39,435 bases of DNA from Saccharothrix luteola (GTDB lineage: Bacteria > Actinomycetota > Actinomycetes > Mycobacteriales > Pseudonocardiaceae): positions 1 to 39,435 of the forward strand of contig NZ_JAJHUO010000057.1 of the NCBI RefSeq assembly GCF_020859565.1. The letters are read 5' to 3'. The position numbers were made by a program, and so were the translations under genes. Below, in pieces: positions 15,310-24,200 of this stretch. Each line of letters begins with the position of its first letter. Positions within the stretch are counted from its first letter, which is position 1. The notes beneath the pieces were generated by a model. It worked only from the letters and a program-made list of their open reading frames with translations, was not told where the DNA came from and ran no database searches.

Positions 15310-16095
15310 TCACGCGGGGCCTACCTGGCCCGATGCCAACACGCTCGATGGCCGCGCGGGCGCCGTGCGGCCCTCTTCCAACGAGATCCCGAAGCCTTTG
15401 TGCCCGTGCGCGTCGGGCGACCACGCCAGAAGTCGCACGTCCGCATCACTCGCCGTGACATCGAATGTGGCCAACGCCACAGGCTCCGGCGTGCCGGTCC
15501 CCCACACCACGTAGATCTGCCGCGTCACGTCGTTGGACGGCAAATCCGTCGGCACGATCGCGGCGGCGTCGTCGGCTGACAGCAGCACGGCCACCGCGTC
15601 GCCCGACTCGTCCTGCAGCACGGCCCGGGTCGCATCCGGGTCGGCCGCGATCCGCAGCGCGCGCTCCATCTGCCCGGCCCGCACGTCCTGCTCCGCGACC
15701 CGTTCGTTCAGCTGGCCGAACCGCACCCCCGCGACACCGATCCCGGCCACCACGACCAACGCCGCCGCGGCCAGGAGCAGCTTGCGCCCCCATCCACCGG
15801 GCCGGTCACGTCGCCGTGATCCCAGTGGAACCGGCTCGTCCACCTGCACCTGGGGTGTGTGCTCGATCGCATCCATCAGACGCGTTCGCAGGCGTTCGGG
15901 CGGGTCGTACTGGCGGACCGACCCGCCCAACGCGGCCGTCACCTCCTGCGTGGCGCGGACCGACTCCTGGCACCGCCCGCATCCCAGCACGTGGGCCCTC
16001 ACCAGCGCTTCCTCGCCCGGCTCGAGCGCGTGCATCGCGTATCCGACCGCGAGCTCCTCCTCAGGGCACCGGTCGTCGTTCTGCTCCCCGGTCAC
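15310..16095 (-). CDS. RskA-like anti-sigma factor
   Basis: 261 residues. GTG 16095 overlaps the stop of the sigma gene (GTGA). Residues 35-42 carry the zinc anti-sigma motif H-x3-C-x2-C (HVLGCGRC). A single membrane helix (KLLLAAAALVVVAGIGVAG) spans about 105-124. The extracytoplasmic half (QIYVVWGTGTPEPVALATFDV) is the RskA C-terminal domain. The protein should hold its partner sigma factor at the inner face of the membrane and release it after regulated proteolysis. Overlapping genes indicate translational coupling to fix the ratio. The inducing signal cannot be read from the sequence. Confidence 0.88.
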   Translation of the reverse strand: MTGEQNDDRCPEEELAVGYAMHALEPGEEALVRAHVLGCGRCQESVRATQEVTAALGGSVRQYDPPERLRTRLMDAIEHTPQVQVDEPVPLGSRRRDRPGGWGRKLLLAAAALVVVAGIGVAGVRFGQLNERVAEQDVRAGQMERALRIAADPDATRAVLQDESGDAVAVLLSADDAAAIVPTDLPSNDVTRQIYVVWGTGTPEPVALATFDVTASDADVRLLAWSPDAHGHKGFGISLEEGRTAPARPSSVLASGQVGPA

Positions 16096-16739
16096 CGTTG
16101 TGCTCCCGTCGTCGTGCCCGGCGCGTCGCCGCCGGTCTCGGCCGCCCACACCGAGCGCAGTGCCGTGCGCAGCCCGCGGATGGCGGCGAACGTGCGCGAT
16201 TTCACCGTGCCGAGGGGTATGCCGGTCAACGCCGCGACCTCGATCTGCGTGTAACCGCCCAGGTAGGCCAGCGTGAGCACTTGCCTCTGGTCTTCGGGAA
16301 GCCGTTGCAGCGCCTCACGCACCTCGGCGCCCACCACAGCGGTCAACGCGGCGTGATCCGCGCCTTCCGCCGGTGTGACGTTGCGCTCAGAGACCTCGTC
16401 GGCCAAGGGGACACTTCGTCTACGCTGGGTGTTCTCGCGACGGACCGCGTCAACCGCGCGGTGGTGCACCACGGTCATCAGCCAGGTGCCGAACCCGCCG
16501 CGTGAGCGGTCGTAGGCCGCGGGATTGCGCCAGAGGGCCAGGAACGCCTCCTGGACGACGTCCTCGGCCAGGCCCGGGTCGACACAGATCCTCCGGGCGA
16601 GCGAATACGCCGGTTTCCCGTACCGGTCGTAGAGTTCACCGAACGCCGTGCGGTCACCCACCGTCACCCGTGCGGCGAGTTCCACGTCGGTGGGACGTCG
16701 CAGGTCCGGGTCGTGTCGCGGCGGGGGTGAGTCAGCCAC
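16092..16739 (-). CDS. ECF RNA polymerase sigma factor (SigK-like)
   Basis: 215 residues from GTG 16739 (GAGG nine bases upstream); ATG 16763 would give 223. Region 2 (FGELYDRYGKPAYSLARRI, DVVQEAFLALWRN) binds core polymerase and the -10. Region 4 (LPEDQRQVLTLAYLGGYTQIEVAALTGIPLGTVKSR) contains the -35 helix-turn-helix. Size and the lack of regions 1 and 3 are typical of ECF factors. It is co-transcribed with and probably inhibited by the RskA-like product downstream. The 218-bp gap to the divergent ssgB holds promoters for both, but I cannot single out an autoregulatory motif. Confidence 0.88.
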   Translation of the reverse strand: MADSPPPRHDPDLRRPTDVELAARVTVGDRTAFGELYDRYGKPAYSLARRICVDPGLAEDVVQEAFLALWRNPAAYDRSRGGFGTWLMTVVHHRAVDAVRRENTQRRRSVPLADEVSERNVTPAEGADHAALTAVVGAEVREALQRLPEDQRQVLTLAYLGGYTQIEVAALTGIPLGTVKSRTFAAIRGLRTALRSVWAAETGGDAPGTTTGAQR

Positions 16740-16981
16740 CAGAGAGGTCCTCACGTCCAACATTCGCGCAACAGCCGGTACCGGGTTCAGGTTAAACCCA
16801 GCAAGATGGGAGCAGCCTGACCCAGTGGACACGGAACGCATCGAGGTGGTAGCCCAGTGGAGTTGCATGACCCCAATCGGGTGATAAACCACCAAGAGTC
16901 GAGCGTTCCTCGCCACATATACGTCACAAGTAGAGAACTCGGTCGTTCCATTGGCCGGGAAGGGAGAAGAGGGTAACGACG

Positions 16982-17407
16982 ATGCGCAATGACCACGTGA
17001 CACTCCGCTCAACAGCGGTCTTCGACCTGCTGGCGCCGAGGACCCCGGCCGTCCCGGTGCAGGTGGAGCTTCGCTATGACACGAAAGACCCGTACGCGGT
17101 AGTTGCCGCGTTCCGAACCGGCCGTGCCGGCTGGGTGGAGTGGGTCTTCGCCCGCGACCTGCTCGCCGACGGCCTGATCGCCGACGCGGGGGACGGCGAC
17201 GTCCGAATCCGCCCGGCCGCCGACGACCCCGAGGTCGTGGTGATCGAACTGAGCTCGCCGTCCGGCCACGCCATGTTCGAGGCCTCGGCGCAGGAACTCG
17301 CCGACTTCCTCGACCGGACCTACGACGTCGTCGTGCCCGGGAACGAGCACCTGTGGGTCGACGTCGACGAGGCCCTGACCCACCTGATCTCCAACGATCT
17401 GACGTAA
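16982..17407 (+). CDS. ssgB: SsgA-like sporulation/cell-division regulator SsgB
   Basis: 141 residues from ATG 16982 with a strong GAAGAGGG site upstream. The whole protein is an SsgA-like domain: an N-terminal sheet, VQVELRYDTKDPYAVVAAFRTG and WVEWVFARDLLADGLIADAGDGDVRI, then LADFLDRTYDVVVPGNEHLWVDVDEAL. In Streptomyces, SsgB recruits FtsZ to sporulation septa together with SsgA; non-sporulating relatives keep it for septum positioning. Its length and lack of extra domains fit SsgB, the ancestral member. Followed after 140 bp by a tRNA cluster, a chromosomal arrangement. Confidence 0.9.
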   Translation: MRNDHVTLRSTAVFDLLAPRTPAVPVQVELRYDTKDPYAVVAAFRTGRAGWVEWVFARDLLADGLIADAGDGDVRIRPAADDPEVVVIELSSPSGHAMFEASAQELADFLDRTYDVVVPGNEHLWVDVDEALTHLISNDLT

Positions 17408-17551
17408 AAGCGCAGGTAGCGGGCCTGCGAGGAGGTCAGGGACCCCCCGATTTGATCCCGCTGCGGTGCATGTAATAAAGTTCCTCTCGCACCGAGGAAG
17501 ACCGGAACGACAAGCCCCAAAAGGGAAAGTTCCAAGTAATCCACGGGGCAT

Positions 17552-17624
17552 GCGGATGTAGCGCAGTTGGTAGCGCATCACCTTGCCAAGGTGAGGGTCG
17601 CGAGTTCGAGTCTCGTCATCCGCT
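17552..17624 (+). tRNA. tRNA-Gly(GCC)
   Basis: 73 nt. Acceptor GCGGATG/CATCCGC with seven pairs, anticodon arm TCACC-TTGCCAA-GGTGA (anticodon GCC), T arm GCGAG-TTCGAGT-CTCGT and discriminator T. First of three tRNA genes in tandem. Confidence 0.95.
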
Positions 17625-17682
17625 CGGCAGAGGGCCCCTTGGGCTCAGGCCTGACTCCTGGGTGCTAGCCTTCAGGAATCAC

Positions 17683-17754
17683 GGCGGAGTGGCCGAGTGG
17701 CTTAGGCAAGGGCCTGCAAAGCCCTGTACACGGGTTCGATTCCCGTCTCCGCCT
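17683..17754 (+). tRNA. tRNA-Cys(GCA)
   Basis: 72 nt. Acceptor GGCGGAG/CTCCGCC, D arm GGCCGAGTGGCTTAGGC, anticodon arm AGGGC-CTGCAAA-GCCCT (anticodon GCA), T arm ACGGG-TTCGATT-CCCGT and discriminator T. Confidence 0.95.
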
Positions 17755-17755
17755 C

Positions 17756-17827
<72 letters not shown>

Positions 17828-17848
17828 CCATCTATAAACGCAGGTCAG

Positions 17849-17879
17849 AAGCCCGGTCCTCGATCTTGAGGCCGGGCTT
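17849..17879 (+). terminator. Terminator after the tRNA-Gly-Cys-Val cluster
   Basis: Hairpin AAGCCCGG-(T)-CCTC / GAGG-CCGGGCTT, 12 pairs with one bulged T and a GATCTT loop, followed by TTGAG. It terminates the tRNA transcript and at the same time overlaps the last codons of the antisense integrase fragment. Confidence 0.7.
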
Positions 17880-17900
17880 CTTGAGTTCCAAGCAAGATCA

Positions 17901-17919
17901 ATGGCGATGAAATGGCGAT
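17901..17919 (+). repeat. Phased repeats at the tRNA-Val(GAC) att site
   Basis: ATGGCGAT at 17901-17908 and again at 17912-17919, spaced 11 bp, about 74 bp from the tRNA 3' end and inside the 3' part of the integrase remnant. Same design as the repeats beside the other three att sites; probable integrase arm sites. Confidence 0.4.
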
Positions 17920-18516
17920 GGGGTGCCCGGACGGTAGTGCTCGTAGGTCCGCGACGGTGGCCCGCAGGTGGGGGAACCATCCGATGATTGTGGCCAGCTC
18001 GTCGTCCCGCAGCGCCAGCAGGGACCCGCGCCACCGGGCTTCGAGACCGTTGATCAACTGAGCCTTCATGACGCTCGTCACATGGTCGTACACCCTGGCG
18101 ATGCCCTTCATCTTCTGCCCGAGCCTCGCCCGGCGTGCGACCTGCGGCACACCGTCCTCGACCATCCACGTCGCGTGGGTGTGCCTGCCCTCGTGGAAGG
18201 TGATCCACGGCAGGATCGCCGAAGTGTGACCAGGGGCACCCGGCTGGTCAGGCTTGCGCCCATCCCACGCCGGCCGCCAGAACCGCTGCCGGAAGTTACT
18301 CCGACGCAGCAGCGTGCCGTCCGGTGAGGTGAAGACGAACGACCCGAGACGGCTGTCGAGCAACGTCTCGTAGAACACGGCGATGCTCGGCGGCAACACG
18401 ATGGGCCTTGTTCCCGCCGGCGTCTTCGTCCTCCCCCTCTTGCCTTTCGTACGACGCGTGACGTGTCCCACATCTGGCCTTGAGGTGGGGCGCTCGTGTG
18501 AGTAGCTGTTTCCGAG

Positions 18517-19404
18517 CTACTGATGTCGGGTGAGTCGGCGGCTGGTGATGCGGATCATGGACCAGCGGACCATGGCCTCGTGGTGGTGCGGAAGTCGTTC
18601 GTAGTCGCGGACGCGGCGGCGGTGTCCGGTGATCCAGGCAAGACTTCGTTCGACCACCCACCTTCTGGGCAGCACGGTGAAGTACGGCACCTGCGGGCGT
18701 TGCACGATCCCCACCGCCAGGCGAAGGGTCTTCCGCGCCCAGTCGAGCAGGGAGCCGGTGTAGCCGCCGTCGGCCCACACCAACGACACCCGCCCGCCGG
18801 CGATATCGCGCAGGCGCCGCAACAGGCTGCGGGCGGCGACCCGGTCCTGCGTCGAGGCCGGCGTCACCAGCACCGCCAACAACAGCCCCAGGGTGTCCAC
18901 GACGATGTGGCGCTTGCGGCCGGCGACCTTCTTCCCGCCGTCCCAGCCCCGTGTGGCCCGGCCGACGGTGGCGGCCGCGCGCACCGACTGCGAGTCCATG
19001 ACCGCCGCCGACGGTGCCGCTGCCCGGCCTTCCGCCAGGCGGACGCGGTCGCGCAACGCGTCGAGCAGCCGCTGCGACGCGCCGACCTTCTCCCAGGCGG
19101 CGAAACGCTTGTAGACCGTCTGCCACGGCGGGAAGTCCGCCGGCAAAGCCCGCCACTTGATCCCGTTGTCCACCACGTAGCCAATCGCGTCCACGATCAG
19201 GCGACGGCAGTGCTTCTCCCACCGCCCGCCCCGACCCGCCAGACACGCCGGATCGGGCAACAGCGGGTCGAGCTCGGCCCACTGGGCATCGGTGACGTCG
19301 GTGGGATACCGGGCCGTCCGTTCGGTGGGCCGGTGGGAGGCGGACAGGCGGCAGCAGAGGGCACCCGCGGTGGAACCGCCCGCGGGCATCGGGCACGATA
19401 ACAA
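18517..19404 (-). CDS. IS5-family DDE transposase
   Basis: 295 residues from TTG 19404, which has AGGAG five bases upstream; an ATG five codons later is weaker. An N-terminal YPTDVTDAQWAELDPLLP domain (DUF4096-type) is followed by the insertion-element DDE domain: D in AAVMDSQSVRAAAT, DTLGLLLAVLVTPAS, D in LVWADGGYTG, and WVVERSLAWITGHRRRVRDYE with the catalytic Glu. All catalytic residues seem present, so the enzyme may be active. Its ribosome-binding site sits inside a hairpin arm (19406-19457), expected to keep expression low when transcription enters from outside. Confidence 0.9.
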   Translation of the reverse strand: MLSCPMPAGGSTAGALCCRLSASHRPTERTARYPTDVTDAQWAELDPLLPDPACLAGRGGRWEKHCRRLIVDAIGYVVDNGIKWRALPADFPPWQTVYKRFAAWEKVGASQRLLDALRDRVRLAEGRAAAPSAAVMDSQSVRAAATVGRATRGWDGGKKVAGRKRHIVVDTLGLLLAVLVTPASTQDRVAARSLLRRLRDIAGGRVSLVWADGGYTGSLLDWARKTLRLAVGIVQRPQVPYFTVLPRRWVVERSLAWITGHRRRVRDYERLPHHHEAMVRWSMIRITSRRLTRHQ

Positions 19405-19405
19405 C

Positions 19406-19457
19406 GGAACTCCTGGCAGAGCGGCGCTTCGACAACGTCCGATCTACCAGGAGTTCC
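19406..19457 (-). promoter_or_regulatory. Hairpin that can sequester the transposase ribosome-binding site
   Basis: Perfect 11-bp inverted repeat in the leader, GGAACTCCTGG at 19406-19416 and CCAGGAGTTCC at 19447-19457, with a 30-nt loop. In the mRNA (minus strand) the 3' arm contains AGGAG immediately before the TTG start. Transcripts starting outside the IS would fold and hide the site; those starting in the loop would not. This is known protection against impinging transcription in several IS families; here it is inferred. Confidence 0.55.
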
Positions 19458-19514
19458 CTCGTCCGCGCACCAAAAGGCCTCCGCCGGCCCAAGCTCAGAA
19501 ACGGCCACTCACAC

Positions 19515-19873
19515 ACGCAACCGTTCATCCCAAAGTTGTTCGCAACCCTCACCTGCGCGGCGAAGAGTCCCGGGAGCTGACACCGCGTCAAGTGAAGGCT
19601 GAACAGCGTCGCCTGCTCGACGATAGGAGCGTCGACGAAGCTGCAGTCGACGAACTCGACAGGGAACTGTACCGACGCGGCTTCGAGGTCGAGGGTGCCT
19701 GTGATCCGCATGTCCCGAAGAACCAACGTACGGGGATCACCGAGACGGCCGAGCAGGATCGCCTGCACCTTCAACGCACGAATGGTTTCGTGAGCAGCTG
19801 AGTGGTCAACCGCTTCGCCCGACCTGATCGCGCCGATTAGGCGAAGTTCGGCAGCAATGGGTTCGTCCGTCAT
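19515..19873 (-). pseudogene. Beta-repeat (pentapeptide-like) protein, N-terminal fragment cut by the IS
   Basis: About 119 residues from ATG 19873 (GAGGTG seven bases upstream): IAAELRLIGAIRSGEAVDH, then an irregular repeat of the style ...LVLRDMRITGTLDLEAASV..FVDCSFVDAPI. Actinobacterial proteins of this kind, often labelled membrane-associated oxidoreductases, build a right-handed beta solenoid; I do not know their function. The reading frame runs directly into the IS5-family element, which has removed the rest. Confidence 0.7.
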
Positions 19874-20202
19874 CGCGTCACCTCTGGACCGTCCGGGTGA
19901 CAAGTAGGTCGACAATCGGGAGCAGACCGTTACTGCCATGCTGCCGGATTCACCCGAACGAGTGCCAGAGAGAGCTGGCGCAGTCCCTGGACGAGCGAGA
20001 GAGCCTGCGTGTCGCAGCACGTCTAAGCCGATGGTGCTGCGCTCCCCAGGCGTGGCCGCGCACCCATCGAACTGAGCCGCGAAGCTGAAGCTGACCCCCT
20101 CGAGGTTATCTGCATTCGAATCGCAGCCTCCCCGTGTGGCAGATCCTGGCGGAACTCGACCTCGCCGACGAGCACCGCGCGCTCGGCGGGACCTGGATCG
20201 GG
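19874..20202. other. No recognisable gene
   Basis: About 330 bases upstream of the beta-repeat fragment. No coding frame or RNA is recognisable; probably the remains of its promoter region plus further debris. Confidence 0.35.
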
Positions 20203-20365
20203 TGATCACGGCAGCCGCAGCGCGGTGAGCATCGCCCGCCGCTCGTGATAGGGCAGGTGCTGTGTCGATCAGCCGTCTAGGAGCAGCAGGTCGAACACGT
20301 AGTAGGCGACCGGTGCGACGCGCAACGCCCAGACGCCCACGGTGCTGCGAGTGTGCCGCTGCAGC
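20203..20365 (-). pseudogene. ATP-dependent DNA ligase fragment with internal stop
   Basis: The minus frame reads VAPVAYYVFDLLLLDG-stop-STQHLPYHERRAMLTALRLP, matching the segment of LigD/LigC-type ligases that follows the nucleotidyl lysine (YYxFDLLxLDGxSTRxLPYxERRALL). An R codon has become TGA (20269-20271) and the next R has become CAG; both are C-to-T type changes at CpG. The catalytic KxDG motif and the rest are missing. A relic only. Confidence 0.7.
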
Positions 20366-20369
20366 AGCC

Positions 20370-20475
20370 CGCTTCTAGCGCCGACGCCAACGGCACATTG
20401 TCCGCAACTACTTCCGGGCACCGCACATCCGCTACGCCGCCATGTAGCAACCGAACACGTCTAACTCAATAGTAT
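20370..20475 (+). pseudogene. Diverged copy of the tail found at 1-127
   Basis: The plus frame reads RF-stop-RRRQR-HIVRNYFRAPHIRYAAM and ends with TAG at 20443-20445. Relative to the copy at the window start it has an internal TAG and lacks two codons. Similarity continues for about 25 bp after the stop (gcaaccgaacac...). The family is unknown; it must be a dispersed mobile-element gene or its 3' end. Confidence 0.5.
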
Positions 20476-20966
20476 TCATCGACCACACGCTTCAATGTCG
20501 ATTCAAGGAAGTAAAGAAAGCCTTCAATGTCTTTCGAGACCTCTTCCGGCGGAGCACCCATGGATTGGTAGACATTTTCATTTACAGGCCCTGACGACAG
20601 CAGATATACCGGGGATCCTGAACTCGGAATAGCGAAAAGCCCGCCGCCGCCATCACTTCCGAACACGTAAATTCGTCCGTCGACAATCTCCGGAGCATAC
20701 ATAGGGGTGCCGTGCTCGCGCGAGTTGAGAACGAAGTCGACTGGATGAATAAAATAACCATTGTTCAAATCGGGTAGCTGCACTTCCCGAACTGCGGTAT
20801 AGAACTCAACCAGGTCCACTGGAAGATCATCGAGCGCGCCAACCGGTCCATCTCGGACAGGTTCGACCCGATTACCCTCTGCCTCGTAGCCGTAAACCTG
20901 CTCGAACTCCGACTCGAACCGCTCGACCAGTGGCCCCATTCGTCCAAGCCACGCCTCCAAGTCCAC
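20466..20966 (-). CDS. SMI1/KNR4 (SUKH) family immunity protein
   Basis: 166 residues from GTG 20966 (AAGGGG eight bases upstream). The fold signature is visible: LPVDLVEFYTAVREVQLPDLNNGYFIHP, then IVDGRIYVFGSDGGGGLFAI, PVYLLSSGPVNENVY and a C-terminal helix FLYFLESTLKRVVDEYY. SUKH proteins commonly neutralise nuclease toxins of polymorphic toxin systems by binding them. It is encoded 27 bp after the AHH-type toxin tip, as cognate pairs are. Composition is AT-richer than the RHS shell, as for the toxin tip. It appears complete while the toxin is interrupted. Confidence 0.85.
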   Translation of the reverse strand: MDLEAWLGRMGPLVERFESEFEQVYGYEAEGNRVEPVRDGPVGALDDLPVDLVEFYTAVREVQLPDLNNGYFIHPVDFVLNSREHGTPMYAPEIVDGRIYVFGSDGGGGLFAIPSSGSPVYLLSSGPVNENVYQSMGAPPEEVSKDIEGFLYFLESTLKRVVDEYY

Positions 20967-20993
20967 CTCAAACGCCCCTTAGTTCTTTTTCGA

Positions 20994-21245
20994 TCAATGA
21001 TACCAGAAGAAACCCGAGAACTCCTCGTCGATCCTACGTGCGAACTGCTCTATTTGGCCCCTGTTTGCGTTCGGATTGTCGCGCGCGAACTTGTTCCAGC
21101 GATCGGTGATGTGCTGGTGATGATTGGTCTTAGGGCCTGGTATGCGACTACCTTGGACGCCTCTGATGTTACTTGGCGCATCGAAATCGAAGTCTCTGAA
21201 CTCGGGATGGTTCCGATACATGCTGGGTATGGCATGATGAGCGTC
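20994..21245 (-). pseudogene. AHH-like HNH nuclease toxin tip, separated from RHS shell by one TGA
   Basis: In the same frame as the RHS shell, directly after its TGA, the sequence continues DAHHAIPSMYRNHPEFRDF, GSRIPGPKTNHHQHITDRW, NPNANRGQIEQFARRID and FSGFFWYH-stop. The AHH followed by HxxH-type residues is the mark of AHH nucleases of the HNH/endonuclease VII superfamily, found as toxin tips of RHS proteins. Reading TGA as TGG (Trp) would restore a continuous toxin. The ATG at 21221 could start a separate 75-residue peptide, but it would lack the DAHH motif. The SUKH gene that follows is probably its antidote. Confidence 0.7.
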
Positions 21246-24200
21246 TCAATTGTTTGGAAGTCGGGGCTTACCTCCCGCTTGCAATGCGACCTGAAAGCGT
21301 CCTCGATAGTTTTCCGCTGCGGGCGGCTGTCTCCCGCTGCCCTTGTTCAGCTTTCCTATGGCCCCGCCGCCGCCGATCGCGGCGAGCATCGAGATCGCCG
21401 CGTCGGTTCCCATGCCGACATCAGGTCGCGCCAACACGAGGTCTACAATGAAGGAGGCCGAGCACTCCCTCCCGATCCAGTTGCAAGACCGTTCGAGGAG
21501 TGTGTAAACCTCTTCGGCGAGCAAAAGTCCGGTGTCGTCATCCTTGCGATACGGCATGTTCTGCATGTCTTTTTTAGCCTCATGCAGTAGCTTGCCGAGA
21601 TCCGGGGCGGTGGAAGGCAGGAAGACGTCGTTGATGTAGTAAGTATTGGCGTTGCGGTCATAGGTCAGGACAAGTCCGTCTGCTACCTCCGAACTGAAAA
21701 ATGGTACATCGTCACTGCTGGGGCCGCAGCATTTGTCGTAGTTCTTCGCACCGCATCCCGCGCCGTCGATGCCGCATTGCGCGATGAGGCCGGTGGGGTC
21801 GCTGTAGGTGGTGGGGTTGTTGCCGGCGTAGGTGTAGCCGGTCCATTGTTGGGAGTCGGTGAGGTCGAGGATGGGGTCGACGCTGATGAAACGGCCGGTG
21901 GTGGCGTCGTATTTACGGGCGCCGATGTCGGTGAGGCCGGTGGTTTCGCTGACCGGTTTGTCGAGGAAGCCGTGGCGGTCGGGCCAGGGGCGGCCTTCGA
22001 CCTGGCCGAGTGGGTTGCCGTAGGGGTCAATGGTGCGGCGGCTGATGGCGAAGCCGACCGACTCGACCGCGACGGCGCTGGTGTTGTGCAGGTCGGAGAC
22101 GAGGTAGGTGGGGTTGGTGTTGCCGACCCTGACGGCGATGGTGGTGCCGTTGTGGGTGTAGTAGCGGGTGCCGACGAGGGTTCCGGTGGTGTTGTCGCGG
22201 GTCAGTTCCTGGCCCGGCAGGTAGAGAGTGGTCTTGTCAGGGTCGCGCCGGATGAGTTGGTTGCCGTCGGCGTCATAGGCGTAGGTCGTTGGCCCGTTGG
22301 GTGAGGTGACCGTCTCCAGTCGGTTCTCGTGGTCCCATTTGAGGATGTGTTCGCCGGTGGGCAGGATGCGGTCGGTGGTGTTACCGGCCGGGTCGTACTT
22401 GTAGGTCGACACTGTCTGGCCCGCGGGGCCGATGGTAGTGGCGCTCGTGAGCGTGTGTGGTTGTGGGCTGCCGTCGGTCGGGTAGTCGTAGTTTGTGACG
22501 GTGTCGCCGGTGGAGCCGGGCAGGGCGTGCTGCGTCTGCGTGTCGCGCAGGCCACCGGTCGAGAAGCTCCACGTCGTCCAGTACGGGGTGGGGCCGCCGA
22601 TGTTGACGTTGCCCGGGGTGGTGGACGGGGTGGCTGCGCAGTCGTCGGTGGCGGTCCAGGCGTTGTCCAGCCGGCGCAGGGCGTCGTAGGAGTAGCACTG
22701 GGTGCGGACCAGTGCGCGCGGCGCGGTTCCCTGGATGTTGACGGTCTTGGTGACGTTGCCGACGGCGTCGTAGGTGTAGCGGGTGTCGTCGATGTCCGGC
22801 TCGGCTTGTTGTGCCGACAGCTTGGTCTGGGTGAGGCGGCGGGTTTGCGCGTCGTAGTCGTAGGTGAGCTTGGCGGTGTTGTTCGACGGGCCGAGGGTGA
22901 ACTGGCGGGCTTCGCCGTATGGGGTGTAAATCGAGTCCGTGACGTAGGCGTTGTAGCCCGCGGTTGTCACCGGCTTGCCGTACTTGTTGTAGGTGACGCC
23001 GATGGCCTCACCGGGCAGTCCACCGGCGGTCGGCTGTTGGATCTGGGTGACCTGGCCGGTCCTCGTGTAGCCGTAGGTGGTGGTGTAGAGGGCGTTGAGC
23101 CCGGTCTCGGCCGCCGGGATCTGGACGATCGTTTTGCCGACCCAGCCCGCTCCGGTGTATGCGCTGACACCGGAGAGGTATTTGCCCTCGGGTGTGTGCC
23201 GGGTGGAGTACCAGGGCAGGCCGACGCCGTTCTGCGCCCCGTCGTACAGCCACGACGCGAGAAGGGTCCCGTTGATCGAGTCGGCGTGCTGGGCGGTCTT
23301 CCGGCCCAGCTCGTCGTACTTGTAGGCCAGCGTCCTGCCGCGCGCGTCCTTGGTGCTGGTGATCTGCCCTGCCAGGTCATAGGTGGTGGTGGAGGTGCCG
23401 CGGTCGGGGTCGGTCTGGCTGATCTCACGGCCGAGCAGGTCGTAGGTGTAGGCCCACTGGTTGCCGACCGGGTTGGTGAGCTTCTTGCGCTGTCCGAGTG
23501 CGGTGTATTCGGTGACGTTGGTTTGGTAGGTGCCTCCGGACACGACGGCGCCGTTGACCGTGGGCAGCGTGGTGTATTTCCGCACCTCGGTCTCGCGGCC
23601 TCGGGCGTCGGTGATGGCGGTGGTCGTGGTCCCGCCCTGCGGTGGGATGACGGTGACGCGGTCGCCGCCGTGGACGGTCTTGGTCGCCCAAGTCCGGGTC
23701 ACGCCCTTGTACGCCGTTTCCAGCACTGTGCGTCCCGCGCCGTCGTACTCGGTGACCGTGCGGTTGTTGACCGACTTGTAGTCGACCCCGATCAGGGTTG
23801 TACTCGGGCTGCCGTTGGTGAGAAAGCCGCTGCTGGTGTGCCTGACTCGGCCGTGGGTGTCGTAGGACAGGTCGGTGACGACGCGGCCGCCGTCGAGCGC
23901 GTCCGCTTGGGTCTGGCGGAGCTGACCGAAGGCGTCGTACAGGTCGACCTTCGTGACGTAGTTGGTGCCTGTCCGGTAGTCGACGAAGGTCTTGCTGGTG
24001 ACGGCGAGTGGGCCGTCGGCGCGGAGCAGGTAGTCGTAGGTCGTGGTCGCCGGGTCGAAGCCCTTGCTTTGGCTCGGTTTCCAGACCGCGGTCAGCCTGC
24101 CCAGCGGGTCGTAGGTGGCGTCGGTGCGTCGTGATCCGACGTCGAGGCTGACGGTGGTGTTGCCGCGAGAAGGCTCGAACTCGGCGGTGCTGGTCTGGTT

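Larger units (their letters stand above)
17845..18495 (-). pseudogene. int: Tyrosine integrase, C-terminal fragment cut by IS5-family insertion
   Basis: About 216 residues remain: VTRRTKGKRGRTKTPAGTRP, SPDGTLLRRSNFRQRFW, then the catalytic HEGRHTHATW and the nucleophile in ARVYDHVT. The first catalytic Arg, the core-binding domain and the arm-binding domain are gone, replaced by the IS boundary at about 18496. The stop lies 18 bp from tRNA-Val(GAC), and the last codons are encoded by the tRNA's own terminator region, as happens when att lies inside the 3' end of int. It resembles the left-hand integrase in length of motifs and wording around them. Confidence 0.88.
18496..19514 (-). mobile_element. 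IS5-family insertion sequence (about 1.02 kb)
   Basis: Imperfect 23-bp terminal inverted repeats: GTGTGAGTAGCTGTTTCCG... at 18496 and, on the other strand, GTGTGAGTGGCCGTTTCTG... from 19514 (20 of 23 positions match). The element holds one full-length transposase gene. I see no clear target-site duplication (left flank ...GCTC, right flank ACGC...). The flanks are two different broken genes, so the element has probably caused an adjacent deletion or recombined with another copy. Confidence 0.8.

Noticed and set aside
18296..20209. 637-codon minus frame spanning the IS and its flanks
   Set aside because: Composite: only the part from 19873 to the IS edge is a real (broken) gene; the rest is out of frame with the transposase.
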